From positions 1-64,000 of the forward strand of contig DVKM01000057.1 in NCBI GenBank assembly GCA_018716015.1: DNA of 64,000 bases, in the 5' to 3' direction. Origin of the DNA: Candidatus Enterenecus stercoripullorum. Lineage in GTDB: Bacteria > Bacillota > Clostridia > Oscillospirales > Oscillospiraceae. Shown piece by piece: positions 17,100 through 24,938 of this stretch; within the stretch, counting starts at the first letter, position 1, and each line of letters begins with the position of its first letter. Position numbers and translations under genes: made by a program. The notes beneath the pieces were generated by a model, which was not told where the DNA came from, ran no database searches, and saw only the letters and a program-made list of their open reading frames with translations.

Positions 17100-19105
17100 T
17101 GGAAGTGATTTTGGCCAAATCTGCCGGATTTTGTTACGGCGTGCGGCGGGCGGTAGACCTGGCCGCAGCGGCGGCCGGCGAGGGAAGTGTATACCTGCTG
17201 GGACATATTACCCACAACGATCATGTGATCCGCGATCTGGAGGAAAAGGGCGCCATTACGGTATTCAGCCCGGAGGAGGTGCCCCAGGGCGCGGCGGTAC
17301 TGATCCGGGCCCACGGAGAACCCGATGAGGTATACCAGCGTCTGGCTGACCAAGGCTGTCGCATACTGGATGCCACCTGCCCCAATGTGGTCTGGATCCA
17401 CGATATCGTGCGGCAGGCGGAACTGCGGGGCCGGATCCCCATTGTAGTTGGAGAGCGGGAACATCCGGAAATCATTGGGGTTGTAGGCAGCACAAAGACC
17501 GGAATGGTGGTCAGCGGCTGGGATGAGCTGGAGAAAACGATCCAAAAACATCCAGAATTAGTCAATCAACCCTTGACCTTCGTGTGTCAAACCACGGCGA
17601 TTCGGGCTGTTTGGGAAAAAACCGTTGAAAACGCAAAAAAAGTGTGTACAAGCGCAGAATTTTTTGATACAATATGTGGTGCTACGTCCAAGCGTCAATC
17701 TGAAGCCGTTGAATTGGCCAAACGATGCGATGCCATGATCGTCATTGGTGATCCGAAGAGTTCCAATACCAGACGTTTGGCCCAACTGTGCCAGGCCAGC
17801 TGCCCTCTGGTGGTGCAGACAGAACGTGGGGATGAGTTCACTCGGAAGGACTTTCAACACGTCAAAACGCTTGGAATCACTGCCGGTGCATCCACGCCGG
17901 AGTGGATAATAAAGGAGGTCTACAACAAAATGAGCGATGAAATTATGGAGATTGAACAGTCCTTTGCCGAGATGTTGGAGGAGTCGTTCAAAACTTTGAA
18001 TAATGGGGATAAGGTCACCGGCACTGTCGTTGCCATCACTCCCACCGAGGTGCAGGTGGAACTGGGCATCAAATATCCTGGGTATATTCCCTTGTCGGAA
18101 CTGAGCGACGACCCCAACGCCAAGGTAGAGGACCTGGTCAAGGTGGGCGACGAGATCGAGGCGCAGGTGCTGCTGGTCAGCGACCGGGATTGCATGGTCA
18201 AGCTGTCCAAGAAGCGCCTGGACGCGGCCAAGAACTGGGAGATCATTGAAAACGCGGTGGAGAGCAAGGAAGTGCTGGAGGGCTATATCACCGAGGAGAA
18301 CAAGGGCGGGTTGGTCGCCAATGTCAAGGGCATCCGGGTATTCATCCCCGCCTCTCAGTCCGGCAAGCCCCGGGGCGCCGACCTGTCCGATATGGTCAAG
18401 ACCCAGGTTCAGCTGCGCATCACCGAGGTGAACCGGGCCCGCCGCCGTGTGGTGGGGTCCATCCGTGCGGTTCAGGCCGAGGCCCGTGCCGCCGCCGCGG
18501 CGGAAGTGTGGGCGAACATTGAGGTCGGTAAGCACTACACTGGCACTGTGAAGAGCCTGACCTCCTATGGCGCTTTCGTGGACATCGGCGGTGTGGACGG
18601 CATGGTTCACATCTCCGAGCTGTCCTGGTCCCGGATCAAGAACCCCGCCGAAGTGGTCTCCGTAGGTGATACTGTGGATGTATACGTGATCTCCTTTGAT
18701 CCGGAGAAAAAGAAGATCTCCCTGGGCATGAAGGACCATAGCCAGGAGCCCTGGGCTGTGTTCCTTGAAAAGTACTCCGTGGGTGATGTGGCTCCCGTGC
18801 GCATTGTCAAGCTGATGACCTTCGGTGCTTTTGCCGAGATCGTTCCCGGCGTGGACGGTCTGATCCATATCTCCCAGATTGCCGACCACCGCATCGACAA
18901 GCCCGGCGACGTCCTCACCGAGGGGGAGGCGGTGGATGCCAAGATCATTGCCATCGACAATGAAAATAAGAAGGTATCCCTCTCCATCCGGGCCCTGTTG
19001 GAGGACGTGCCTGTTGAAGAAGAGGAAGAAACCCCTGCTGAGGAGGAAGCCGACGCTCAGGCGAAAGAAGCTCCTGTTCAGGAGGATGCTCCCGCTGAGG
19101 AGTAA
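17099..19105 (+). CDS. ispH: Fusion of IspH (HMBPP reductase) and ribosomal protein S1
   Basis: A 668-residue bifunctional protein known from many Clostridia. Residues 1-275 are IspH, the [4Fe-4S] enzyme of the last MEP-pathway step; its three cluster cysteines lie in KSAGFCYGVRRAVD, DATCPNVVW and DTICGATSKR. From about 290 four S1 RNA-binding repeats follow (DKVTGTVVAITPTEVQVELG; a divergent second; GKHYTGTVKSLTSYGAFVDI; GDVAPVRIVKLMTFGAFAEI), then an acidic Glu/Ala-rich tail. A strong SD and in-frame ATG lie at the domain boundary, so free S1 may also be made. Confidence 0.95.
   Translation: MEVILAKSAGFCYGVRRAVDLAAAAAGEGSVYLLGHITHNDHVIRDLEEKGAITVFSPEEVPQGAAVLIRAHGEPDEVYQRLADQGCRILDATCPNVVWIHDIVRQAELRGRIPIVVGEREHPEIIGVVGSTKTGMVVSGWDELEKTIQKHPELVNQPLTFVCQTTAIRAVWEKTVENAKKVCTSAEFFDTICGATSKRQSEAVELAKRCDAMIVIGDPKSSNTRRLAQLCQASCPLVVQTERGDEFTRKDFQHVKTLGITAGASTPEWIIKEVYNKMSDEIMEIEQSFAEMLEESFKTLNNGDKVTGTVVAITPTEVQVELGIKYPGYIPLSELSDDPNAKVEDLVKVGDEIEAQVLLVSDRDCMVKLSKKRLDAAKNWEIIENAVESKEVLEGYITEENKGGLVANVKGIRVFIPASQSGKPRGADLSDMVKTQVQLRITEVNRARRRVVGSIRAVQAEARAAAAAEVWANIEVGKHYTGTVKSLTSYGAFVDIGGVDGMVHISELSWSRIKNPAEVVSVGDTVDVYVISFDPEKKKISLGMKDHSQEPWAVFLEKYSVGDVAPVRIVKLMTFGAFAEIVPGVDGLIHISQIADHRIDKPGDVLTEGEAVDAKIIAIDNENKKVSLSIRALLEDVPVEEEEETPAEEEADAQAKEAPVQEDAPAEE
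17645..17932 (+). promoter_or_regulatory. Possible internal promoter and start site for free S1 inside ispH-rpsA
   Basis: TGTACA (17645-17650) and TACAAT (17668-17673) are 17 bp apart inside the IspH coding part. Downstream, AAAGGAGGT at 17911-17919 lies 10 nt before an in-frame ATG at 17930, the first residue of the S1 half (MSDEIMEIEQ). The SD encodes Lys-Glu-Val of the fusion, so it could be chance, but the spacing and strength are those of a real start. Confidence 0.45.
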
Positions 19106-19120
19106 GCGAGGCACTGAAGC

Positions 19121-19156
19121 GGCCCGCCGCAGAACATTCTGCGGCGGGCCATTTTG
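19121..19156 (+). terminator. Intrinsic terminator after ispH-rpsA
   Basis: A 13-bp stem GGCCCGCCGCAGA / TCTGCGGCGGGCC with loop ACAT, followed by ATTTTG. It ends the cmk-plsC-ispH unit 21 bp before the DUF362 gene. Confidence 0.8.
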
Positions 19157-19176
19157 ACGAAAACAGGGGAGATAGC

Positions 19177-20328
19177 ATGAAACCTGACGTATCCGTTGTG
19201 TCCTGCCCGGACTATGCCGAGGCCTCCGTCAAGCAGGCTCTGGGCCAGGCGCTGGCGCCCTTTGGCGGCCTGGACTGGGTTGAGCCCGGGATGCGCATCG
19301 TGATCAAGGCCAACCTGGTGTCAGCCATGCGGCCGGAGCGGAGTGCTACCACCCATCCCGCTCTGCTGTGCGCTCTGGTTCGGATGCTGATCCAGCGGGG
19401 GGCACAAGCCATCGTGGGGGACAGCCCAGGAGGGCTGTACCAGCCCTGGTATGTGGAGCGGGTCTATTCCGCCACGGGGATGGCCGCGGTGGAGGAGGTA
19501 GGCGGCTTGCTGAATCGGGATTTTTCCGAGGTGGACGCACGCAATCCACAGGCCAAGGTGTGCCGGAACTTTCGCTATACTGCCTACCTGGACCAGGCGG
19601 ACGCCATCATCAATTTTTGCAAGCTCAAGACCCATGGGATGATGGCCATGAGCTGCGGGGCAAAAAATATGTTTGGCGCAATTCCAGGCACAATCAAACC
19701 GGAATACCATTTTCGTTATCCGGATCCCCGGGACTTTGCCCGGATGATTGTGGATCTGGATGAATACTTCGCCCCCAGGCTCACCATTGTAGACGCTGTG
19801 GACTGCATGGAGGGCAACGGCCCCACCAGTGGGACGCCCCGGCACATGGGCGCGCTGGTGGCAGGGGAGAGCCCCCATAAGGTAGATTTATTCTGTGCTG
19901 GTCTCATCGGCCTGCGCCGGGATGAGGTGCCCACCCTGGAGGCGGCGCTGGAGCGCGGTTTGATCCCGGCCAGCGCAGAGGAACTGGCCGTCCTTGGCAA
20001 TCCCGGCCAGTTTGCCATTCCTGATTTTCAGCGGATCGCCACCGGCAACAGCCACCTGTTCAAGGGGGATGGGCGCAGTTTGGCCAAGCGCATCCGGGGA
20101 GAATTGCTTCAGCACCTGCTGTCCCAGCGACCGGCACTGAAGGCATCCAAATGTGTGGGCTGTGGGTTGTGCGGAGAGATCTGTCCGGCCAAGGCGATTG
20201 AAATGAAGGGAAAGCGCCCTCGGATTGACCGAGGCCAATGCATCCGCTGTTTCTGCTGCCAGGAATTCTGCCCCCATGGGGCAATGCGTGTCCACCGCAC
20301 TGCGATTGCGCGGATGCTGGATTCCTGA
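19177..20328 (+). CDS. DUF362 domain protein with two C-terminal [4Fe-4S] clusters
   Basis: A 383-residue protein: DUF362 (about 1-290, with VIKANLVSAMRP and INFCKLKTHGMMAMSCGAKN) followed by a ferredoxin-like module (about 325-372) with CVGCGLCGEICPAKAIEM and CIRCFCCQEFCPHGAM, eight cysteines for two [4Fe-4S] clusters. The role is unknown; similar proteins are common in anaerobes and are thought to be redox carriers or maturation factors. No signal peptide is visible. It starts at ATG 19177 behind AGGGGAGAT. Confidence 0.85.
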   Translation: MKPDVSVVSCPDYAEASVKQALGQALAPFGGLDWVEPGMRIVIKANLVSAMRPERSATTHPALLCALVRMLIQRGAQAIVGDSPGGLYQPWYVERVYSATGMAAVEEVGGLLNRDFSEVDARNPQAKVCRNFRYTAYLDQADAIINFCKLKTHGMMAMSCGAKNMFGAIPGTIKPEYHFRYPDPRDFARMIVDLDEYFAPRLTIVDAVDCMEGNGPTSGTPRHMGALVAGESPHKVDLFCAGLIGLRRDEVPTLEAALERGLIPASAEELAVLGNPGQFAIPDFQRIATGNSHLFKGDGRSLAKRIRGELLQHLLSQRPALKASKCVGCGLCGEICPAKAIEMKGKRPRIDRGQCIRCFCCQEFCPHGAMRVHRTAIARMLDS

Positions 20329-20335
20329 AAAAAGC

Positions 20336-20377
20336 GAGCCCGTGTCCTGGATTTTCCGGGAAATGGGCTCAAATTTT
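20336..20377 (+). terminator. Stem-loop after the DUF362 gene
   Basis: GAGCCC (20336-20341) pairs with GGGCTC (about 20365-20370) around an inner CCTGG...CCGGG hairpin, followed by AAATTTT. It lies between the DUF362 gene and the minus-strand pseudogene. Confidence 0.55.
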
Positions 20378-20736
20378 AAGCCGCCAGAGTGAATAGAGAG
20401 TAGAAGTATTCCTTGGCGTCCATCAATTCCCGGTACCTTCCGATTTCCACGATCCTTCCGTCCTTCATCACGATGATTTGATCGTACTGCTCCATCAGCG
20501 CGGCGTCCAGCCGGTGGGTAACCACGATGCGGGTCAGCCCCTCCAGGTGTAGGATGGCGTCGGTGACGTCAAAGGCGGTCTGGTTGTCCAGGGCGGCGGT
20601 GGCCTCGTCCAGCATCGCCTTTCTCCCACTTGCTCACCGCCTGGGCCGACACTCCCACCAGCTGGCCCAGCTGCTCCTGGGTCAGGTTCCGGGCCTTCCT
20701 CAGTTCCGCAATGCGATCACTCCACAGATTCGCCAT
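20376..20736 (-). pseudogene. Mosaic relic: XRE regulator N-terminus joined to ABC ATPase C-terminus
   Basis: On the minus strand, ATG 20736 begins a normal XRE helix-turn-helix (MANLWSDRIAELRKARNLTQ, then LGQLVGVSAQAVSKWEKG) that loses its frame and family likeness at about 20615. From that point a second frame down to 20376 encodes the C-terminal 79 residues of an exporter-type ABC ATPase: Walker B and D-loop MLDEATAALDNQ, H-loop VVTHRLD and a final FYSLFTLAA. The N-terminal two thirds of the transporter and the C-terminal half of the regulator are missing, so a deletion probably joined two former neighbours. Confidence 0.75.
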
Positions 20737-20765
20737 GGAAACACCTCGTCTCATCTATTGGTTGT

Positions 20766-20794
20766 ATTTTATCAAAAGCAGTAGTTGAAATCAA
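20766..20794 (-). promoter_or_regulatory. Promoter of the XRE relic
   Basis: On the minus strand TTGATT (20794-20789) and TAAAAT (20771-20766) are 17 bp apart, 30 bp before the relic's ATG. A short GAGGTG SD follows, so the truncated HTH could still be expressed. Confidence 0.55.
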
Positions 20795-20911
20795 CAAAGG
20801 TGAAATTGGATATATACAACCATTGATTGCGTTCCGGGGATGAGGTTTCCGGAGTGGGCCAGATTGTCTGACCTGCCACGGAAGGAATTTGATGAAATTT
20901 CAATTCTCCGC

Positions 20912-20940
20912 TTGCAAGTGCAGGGAGAAGCGGGTATGAT
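20912..20940 (+). promoter_or_regulatory. Promoter for deoC
   Basis: TTGCAA at 20912-20917 and TATGAT at 20935-20940, spacer 17 bp, 31 bp before the deoC ATG. The 118 bp between this and the divergent relic promoter show no clear operator. Confidence 0.7.
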
Positions 20941-20971
20941 GGAGACGAATCAAACGATTGAGGTGAAAGAT

Positions 20972-21637
20972 ATGGATATCAAACGGATTTTGGCTGCGGC
21001 AGACCACACTCTGCTGGCTCAGACCGCCACCTGGGACGAGATCCGGCAGATCTGTGATGACGGTGTGGCCTATGGATGTGCCAGCGTGTGTATTCCCCCC
21101 AGCTATGTCAAGCAGGCGGCGGACTACCTGGGGGACAAGCTCCCGGTTTGCACGGTGATCGGCTTCCCCAATGGCTACTCCACCACCATGGTAAAGGTGT
21201 TCGAGGCCAAGGAGGCCATCGCTAACGGGGCCAAAGAGATCGACATGGTGATCAACCTGGGCTGGGTGAAGGACCGGCTGTGGGGCCAGATTTTGGAGGA
21301 AATCCAGGCGGTGAAGCGGGCCTGCGGACAGCTGGTGCTGAAGGTCATCGTGGAGGCCTGTCTGCTCACTCAGGAGGAAAAGATCAAGCTGTGCCAGATC
21401 GTGTCTGAGAGCGGCGCGGATTACATCAAGACTTCTACTGGCTTTTCTACCGGCGGAGCCACCCGGGAGGATGTAGCGCTGTTCAAGGTCCATGTGGCCC
21501 CCCATGTGAAGATCAAGGCCGCCGGCGGCATCACCAGCCTGGAGGACGCGGAGGATTTCCTGAACCTGGGCGCGGACCGCCTGGGCACCAGCCGGATCGT
21601 GAAACTGGTGAAGGGCCAGCAGGCCACGGGGTATTGA
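20972..21637 (+). CDS. deoC: Deoxyribose-phosphate aldolase
   Basis: A 221-residue class I aldolase that splits 2-deoxyribose-5-phosphate to acetaldehyde and glyceraldehyde-3-phosphate. The proton-relay Lys is in [14 protein letters not shown] and the Schiff-base Lys in [18 protein letters not shown] holds the conserved aspartate. ATG 20972 follows GAGGTGAAAG; a longer frame upstream overlaps the promoter. The following Bmp/ABC genes probably import its nucleoside precursors. Confidence 0.96.
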   Translation: MDIKRILAAADHTLLAQTATWDEIRQICDDGVAYGCASVCIPPSYVKQAADYLGDKLPVCTVIGFPNGYSTTMVKVFEAKEAIANGAKEIDMVINLGWVKDRLWGQILEEIQAVKRACGQLVLKVIVEACLLTQEEKIKLCQIVSESGADYIKTSTGFSTGGATREDVALFKVHVAPHVKIKAAGGITSLEDAEDFLNLGADRLGTSRIVKLVKGQQATGY

Positions 21638-21787
21638 CCAGTCCACGCTGTCCCGGGGCCCCACAAAACATCGTTTTGTGGGGAGAGGAGCCACAGCGGA
21701 GCGAGCGAGCTTTCGCCGTCAGGCGGAAGCGAGGAATGTGAAGCTTGCGGCGACGAGGTGAAGGGCCAGCAGGCCACAGGGTATTGA
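21607..21787 (+). repeat. Duplicated deoC 3' end flanking a hairpin-rich insert
   Basis: The last 31 bp of deoC (21607-21637) recur with one mismatch at 21757-21787, exactly 150 bp later, including the TGA. The 119 bp between hold a perfect 11-bp hairpin CCCCACAAAAC-ATC-GTTTTGTGGGG (21659-21683) and a second, GCTTTCGCC-GTCA-GGCGGAAGC (about 21709-21730), within a GAGCGAGCGAG-rich segment. No ORF is present. This resembles a small REP- or MITE-like element or a tandem duplication scar. Confidence 0.7.
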
Positions 21788-22034
21788 ACGCCGCAGGGAC
21801 ACCCTGGATTGCGGGGAATGTAAAATTCGTGGTTTGTGTAAAATTCCCTTGCAATTTCTTTGGAGACCTTGTATAATGGTGTCGGTTAAGAGGAGTTACA
21901 AGGCATTGCGGACGGTATGGCGAGGATGTCGGTACTCCCTTTTCTTACGCATGGAAATCCAATCTGGAACTGTGGGTGCTTGCCCTTGCGATATTGGCCC
22001 CTGTTCATAAATAAAAGGAAAGGATGTAATTGCA
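21788..22034 (+). promoter_or_regulatory. Promoter and leader of the bmp gene
   Basis: TTGCAA at 21849-21854 and TATAAT at 21872-21877, spacer 17 bp. The leader is about 150 nt, long for this window, and ends in the SD AAAGGAAAGG. I could not match it to a known riboswitch class; a short reading frame from ATG 21917 runs through it. Confidence 0.65.
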
Positions 22035-23261
22035 ATGAAGAAGCTAGTTGCTCTGCTGCTGGCGCTGACCATGATGCTGGGTCTGGCCGCCTGTGGAAAC
22101 GGCGGCACAACCACCAGCCAGGATCCCGCCACCAGTGCCTCCCAGACCAGCGGAGAGAGCGAGAACCCCGAGACCAGCGATCCCGCCGGTGAAGAGGTGA
22201 GCGCCGATGACATTCCCGACACGATGACCTCTGAGGACGGCAAGTATCAGATCGCCTTTGTCACCGACGTGGGGCAGCTGAAGGACAAGTCCTTCAACCA
22301 GGGCACCTTCGACGGCGTGAAGCTGTACGCCAATGCAAACGGCCTGAGCTATAAGTACTATCAGCCCGCAAACAATGCGGACGCCACCGATGAGGACCGT
22401 TATAACGCTATGAGAGCCGCTGTTGAGGGCGGCGCGGAAGTGGTGGTGTGCGCCGGCTACCTTCAGGAGGCCGCTCTGCGTCGGGCCGCCATGGAGTTCC
22501 CCGAGGTCCCCTTTATCTTCATCGACGGCTATCCCATCACGGAGGATCCTGAGGACCCCGAGAGCGCCGTTCTGACCAACGTGGCGGGCATCTCCTTCAA
22601 GGAGGAGCAGGCCGGTTACATGGCCGGCTATGCCGCCGTGAAAGACGGCTTCACCAAGCTGGGCTTCTCCGGCGGCGGCGGCGGCTCCAACGATGCCTGC
22701 AACCGGTTTGGCTATGGCTATCTCCAGGGCATCAACGCCGCGGCTGCTGAAGATGGAATCACCGTGGACGTGAACTTCTCTTGGCTGTACGGTGCCAACT
22801 TCCAGGCCTCCAATGACCTGCAGACCATGATCTCCGGCTGGTACGCCAACGGCACTGAGATCGTGTTCGCCTGCGGCGGCGCCATGTTTAACTCCATTTC
22901 CAACGCTGCCGCTACCAACCAAGGCTATGTGATCGGCGTGGATGTGGACCAGTCTGCCGAGGGTGACTTTGTCATCACCTCCGCCATGAAGGGCCTGGCT
23001 GACGCTGTGCAGTGGGCTGTGGGCCATGTGTACGACGATACCTTCGACACCATCGGCGGAACCGGCACTTCCCTGGGGGTAAACGACAACGCCGTGGGCC
23101 TGCCCACCACTGACGAGGCTTGGCGCTTCGAGACCTTTACTGTGGAGGACTACGAGAACCTCTACCAGCAGATGGTGGACGGCACCCTAGTGGTGGACGC
23201 CGACTTCAACAACCAGGCTACCACCGAGTGGACCAACCTGAACCTGGAAGTGATCGACTAA
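22035..23261 (+). CDS. BMP-family nucleoside-binding lipoprotein
   Basis: A 408-residue substrate-binding lipoprotein. The signal peptide ends in a lipobox GLAAC with Cys20 lipidated, then a Ser/Thr/Glu-rich linker to about 65. The PnrA/BmpA fold shows in IAFVTDVGQLKDKSFNQGTF, VVCAGYLQEAAL, GYMAGYAAVKDGFTKLGF and VIGVDVDQSAEG. Relatives bind purine nucleosides (TmpC, RnsB). The following three genes supply the ATPase and two permeases. Confidence 0.92.
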   Translation: MKKLVALLLALTMMLGLAACGNGGTTTSQDPATSASQTSGESENPETSDPAGEEVSADDIPDTMTSEDGKYQIAFVTDVGQLKDKSFNQGTFDGVKLYANANGLSYKYYQPANNADATDEDRYNAMRAAVEGGAEVVVCAGYLQEAALRRAAMEFPEVPFIFIDGYPITEDPEDPESAVLTNVAGISFKEEQAGYMAGYAAVKDGFTKLGFSGGGGGSNDACNRFGYGYLQGINAAAAEDGITVDVNFSWLYGANFQASNDLQTMISGWYANGTEIVFACGGAMFNSISNAAATNQGYVIGVDVDQSAEGDFVITSAMKGLADAVQWAVGHVYDDTFDTIGGTGTSLGVNDNAVGLPTTDEAWRFETFTVEDYENLYQQMVDGTLVVDADFNNQATTEWTNLNLEVID

Positions 23262-23278
23262 CCTGTATTTTTCTCCGA

Positions 23279-23311
23279 GGACGGAACGCGCTGCGTTCCG
23301 TCCTTTCTTTT
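23279..23311 (+). terminator. Intrinsic terminator after the bmp gene
   Basis: An 11-bp stem GGACGGAACGC / GCGTTCCGTCC with a 3-nt loop followed by TTTCTTTT. Partial termination here would raise binding protein over transporter levels. Confidence 0.8.
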
Positions 23312-23328
23312 GGAAAGGAATAATTTTC

Positions 23329-23357
23329 TTGTCTTTTTTCTGTGCTTATTATATAAT
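23329..23357 (+). promoter_or_regulatory. Promoter for the nucleoside ABC genes
   Basis: TTGTCT at 23329-23334 and TATAAT at 23352-23357 with a 17-bp spacer, just after the bmp terminator. Confidence 0.65.
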
Positions 23358-23393
23358 AAACGCGGAATAAACAGGGAGGGAGTGAGCGGAAGA

Positions 23394-24938
23394 ATGATGC
23401 ATACTGACAATGTCATTGAGATGCTTCACATCACCAAAGAGTTTCCCGGGATCATCGCCAACGACGACATTACCCTCCAGCTGCGGCGGGGGGAAATCCA
23501 CGCCCTGCTGGGGGAGAACGGCGCTGGTAAATCCACCCTGATGAGCGTGCTCTTCGGCCTCTATCAGCCGGAGGCGGGGGAGATCCGGAAGAACGGCCAG
23601 GTGGTGAAGATCCACAATCCCAATGACGCCACCGCGCTGGGCATCGGAATGGTCCACCAGCACTTCAAGCTGGTGGAGGTGTTCACCGTGCTGGACAACA
23701 TCATCCTGGGGGCGGAGACTACAAAGCTGGGATTTCTTCAGAAGAAGGAAGCCCGGCGCAAGGTGGAGGAGCTCTCCCAGCGCTACGGCCTGAAGGTGGA
23801 TCTGGACGCCAGGGTGGAGGACATCACCGTGGGCATGCAGCAGCGGGTGGAGATTCTAAAAATGCTCTACCGGGACAATGAGATCCTCATCTTTGACGAG
23901 CCCACCGCAGTGCTGACCCCCCAGGAGATTGATGAGCTGATGGCCACCATGAAGGAGTTTGCCAGGGAGGGGAAGAGCATCCTGTTCATTTCCCACAAGC
24001 TTAACGAGATCATGGCGGTGGCCGACCGGGTCACGGTGCTGCGCAAGGGAAAATGCATCGGAACGGTGGAGACCAAGGACACGGACAAGCAGTCCCTGTC
24101 CAACATGATGGTGGGCCGTCCGGTGCAACTGGAAGTGGTCAAGGAAAAGGCCAAGCCTGGGCAAACCGTGCTGCAGGTGGACGGGCTGTGCGTGCGATCC
24201 AGCACCCATAAGCGGGACGCGGTCCATAATGTGAGCTTTGAGGTGCGCGCCGGGGAGATTGTGTGCATCGCCGGTATCGACGGCAACGGCCAGAGCGAGC
24301 TGGTCTATGGGCTGACCGGCCTGGAAAAAAGTTCGGCGGGCAAGGTCACCCTGTGCGGCCACGACATCAGCCACGCCTCCATTCGCCGAAGGGGCCAGGA
24401 CATGAGCCACATCCCCGAGGACCGGCACAAGCACGGGCTGATTCTGGACTTCACCCTGGAGCAGAATTTGGTGCTCCAGCGCTTCCGGGAACCCCAGTTT
24501 GAGCACCTGGGCTTTATTAAAAAGCAAGCGGTACGGCAGTATGCCCAGCGGCTCATCGAGCAGTACGATGTGCGCTCCGGCCAGGGGCCGGTGACCATCG
24601 CCCGCTCCATGTCCGGCGGCAACCAGCAAAAGGCCATCATCGCCCGGGAGGTGGATCGGGATAAGGCGCTGATTGTGGCGGTGCAGCCCACCCGCGGCCT
24701 GGACGTGGGCGCCATTGAATATATCCACAAGCAGCTGGTGGCGCAGCGGGATGAGGGACATGCGGTGCTCCTGGTCTCCCTGGAGCTGGATGAGGTGATG
24801 AGCCTGTCTGACCGCATCCTGGTCATGTATGAGGGTGAGATCGTGGGTGAGTTGGATCCTGCGTCCACCAGCGTGCAGGAGCTGGGCCTGTATATGGCCG
24901 GCGCGAAACGGATGACGAAGGAGGGAAAGGGCGCATGA
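23394..24938 (+). CDS. Nucleoside ABC transporter ATP-binding protein (tandem ATPase)
   Basis: A 514-residue protein with two ABC ATPase domains. The first (about 5-235) has Walker A GENGAGKSTLMSVL, Walker B ILIFDEPTAVLTPQE and a weak signature VGMQQRVEI. The second (about 260-505) has IDGNGQSELVYGL in place of a canonical Walker A, signature MSGGNQQKAIIARE and VAVQPTRGLDVGA. This is the RbsA/NupA/RnsA pattern of sugar and nucleoside importers. ATG 23394 is preferred; a GTG at 23382 and an ATG at 23397 are alternatives. Confidence 0.93.
   Translation: MMHTDNVIEMLHITKEFPGIIANDDITLQLRRGEIHALLGENGAGKSTLMSVLFGLYQPEAGEIRKNGQVVKIHNPNDATALGIGMVHQHFKLVEVFTVLDNIILGAETTKLGFLQKKEARRKVEELSQRYGLKVDLDARVEDITVGMQQRVEILKMLYRDNEILIFDEPTAVLTPQEIDELMATMKEFAREGKSILFISHKLNEIMAVADRVTVLRKGKCIGTVETKDTDKQSLSNMMVGRPVQLEVVKEKAKPGQTVLQVDGLCVRSSTHKRDAVHNVSFEVRAGEIVCIAGIDGNGQSELVYGLTGLEKSSAGKVTLCGHDISHASIRRRGQDMSHIPEDRHKHGLILDFTLEQNLVLQRFREPQFEHLGFIKKQAVRQYAQRLIEQYDVRSGQGPVTIARSMSGGNQQKAIIAREVDRDKALIVAVQPTRGLDVGAIEYIHKQLVAQRDEGHAVLLVSLELDEVMSLSDRILVMYEGEIVGELDPASTSVQELGLYMAGAKRMTKEGKGA

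Noticed and set aside
21917-22018. Small coding frame in the bmp leader
   Set aside because: It begins at ATG 21917 without a convincing Shine-Dalgarno and its peptide resembles nothing; it may be chance.
21878-22034. Possible riboswitch in the long bmp leader
   Set aside because: The length and the nucleoside context suggested a purine riboswitch, but I could not find its conserved loops or a three-way junction, and no terminator hairpin precedes the gene.
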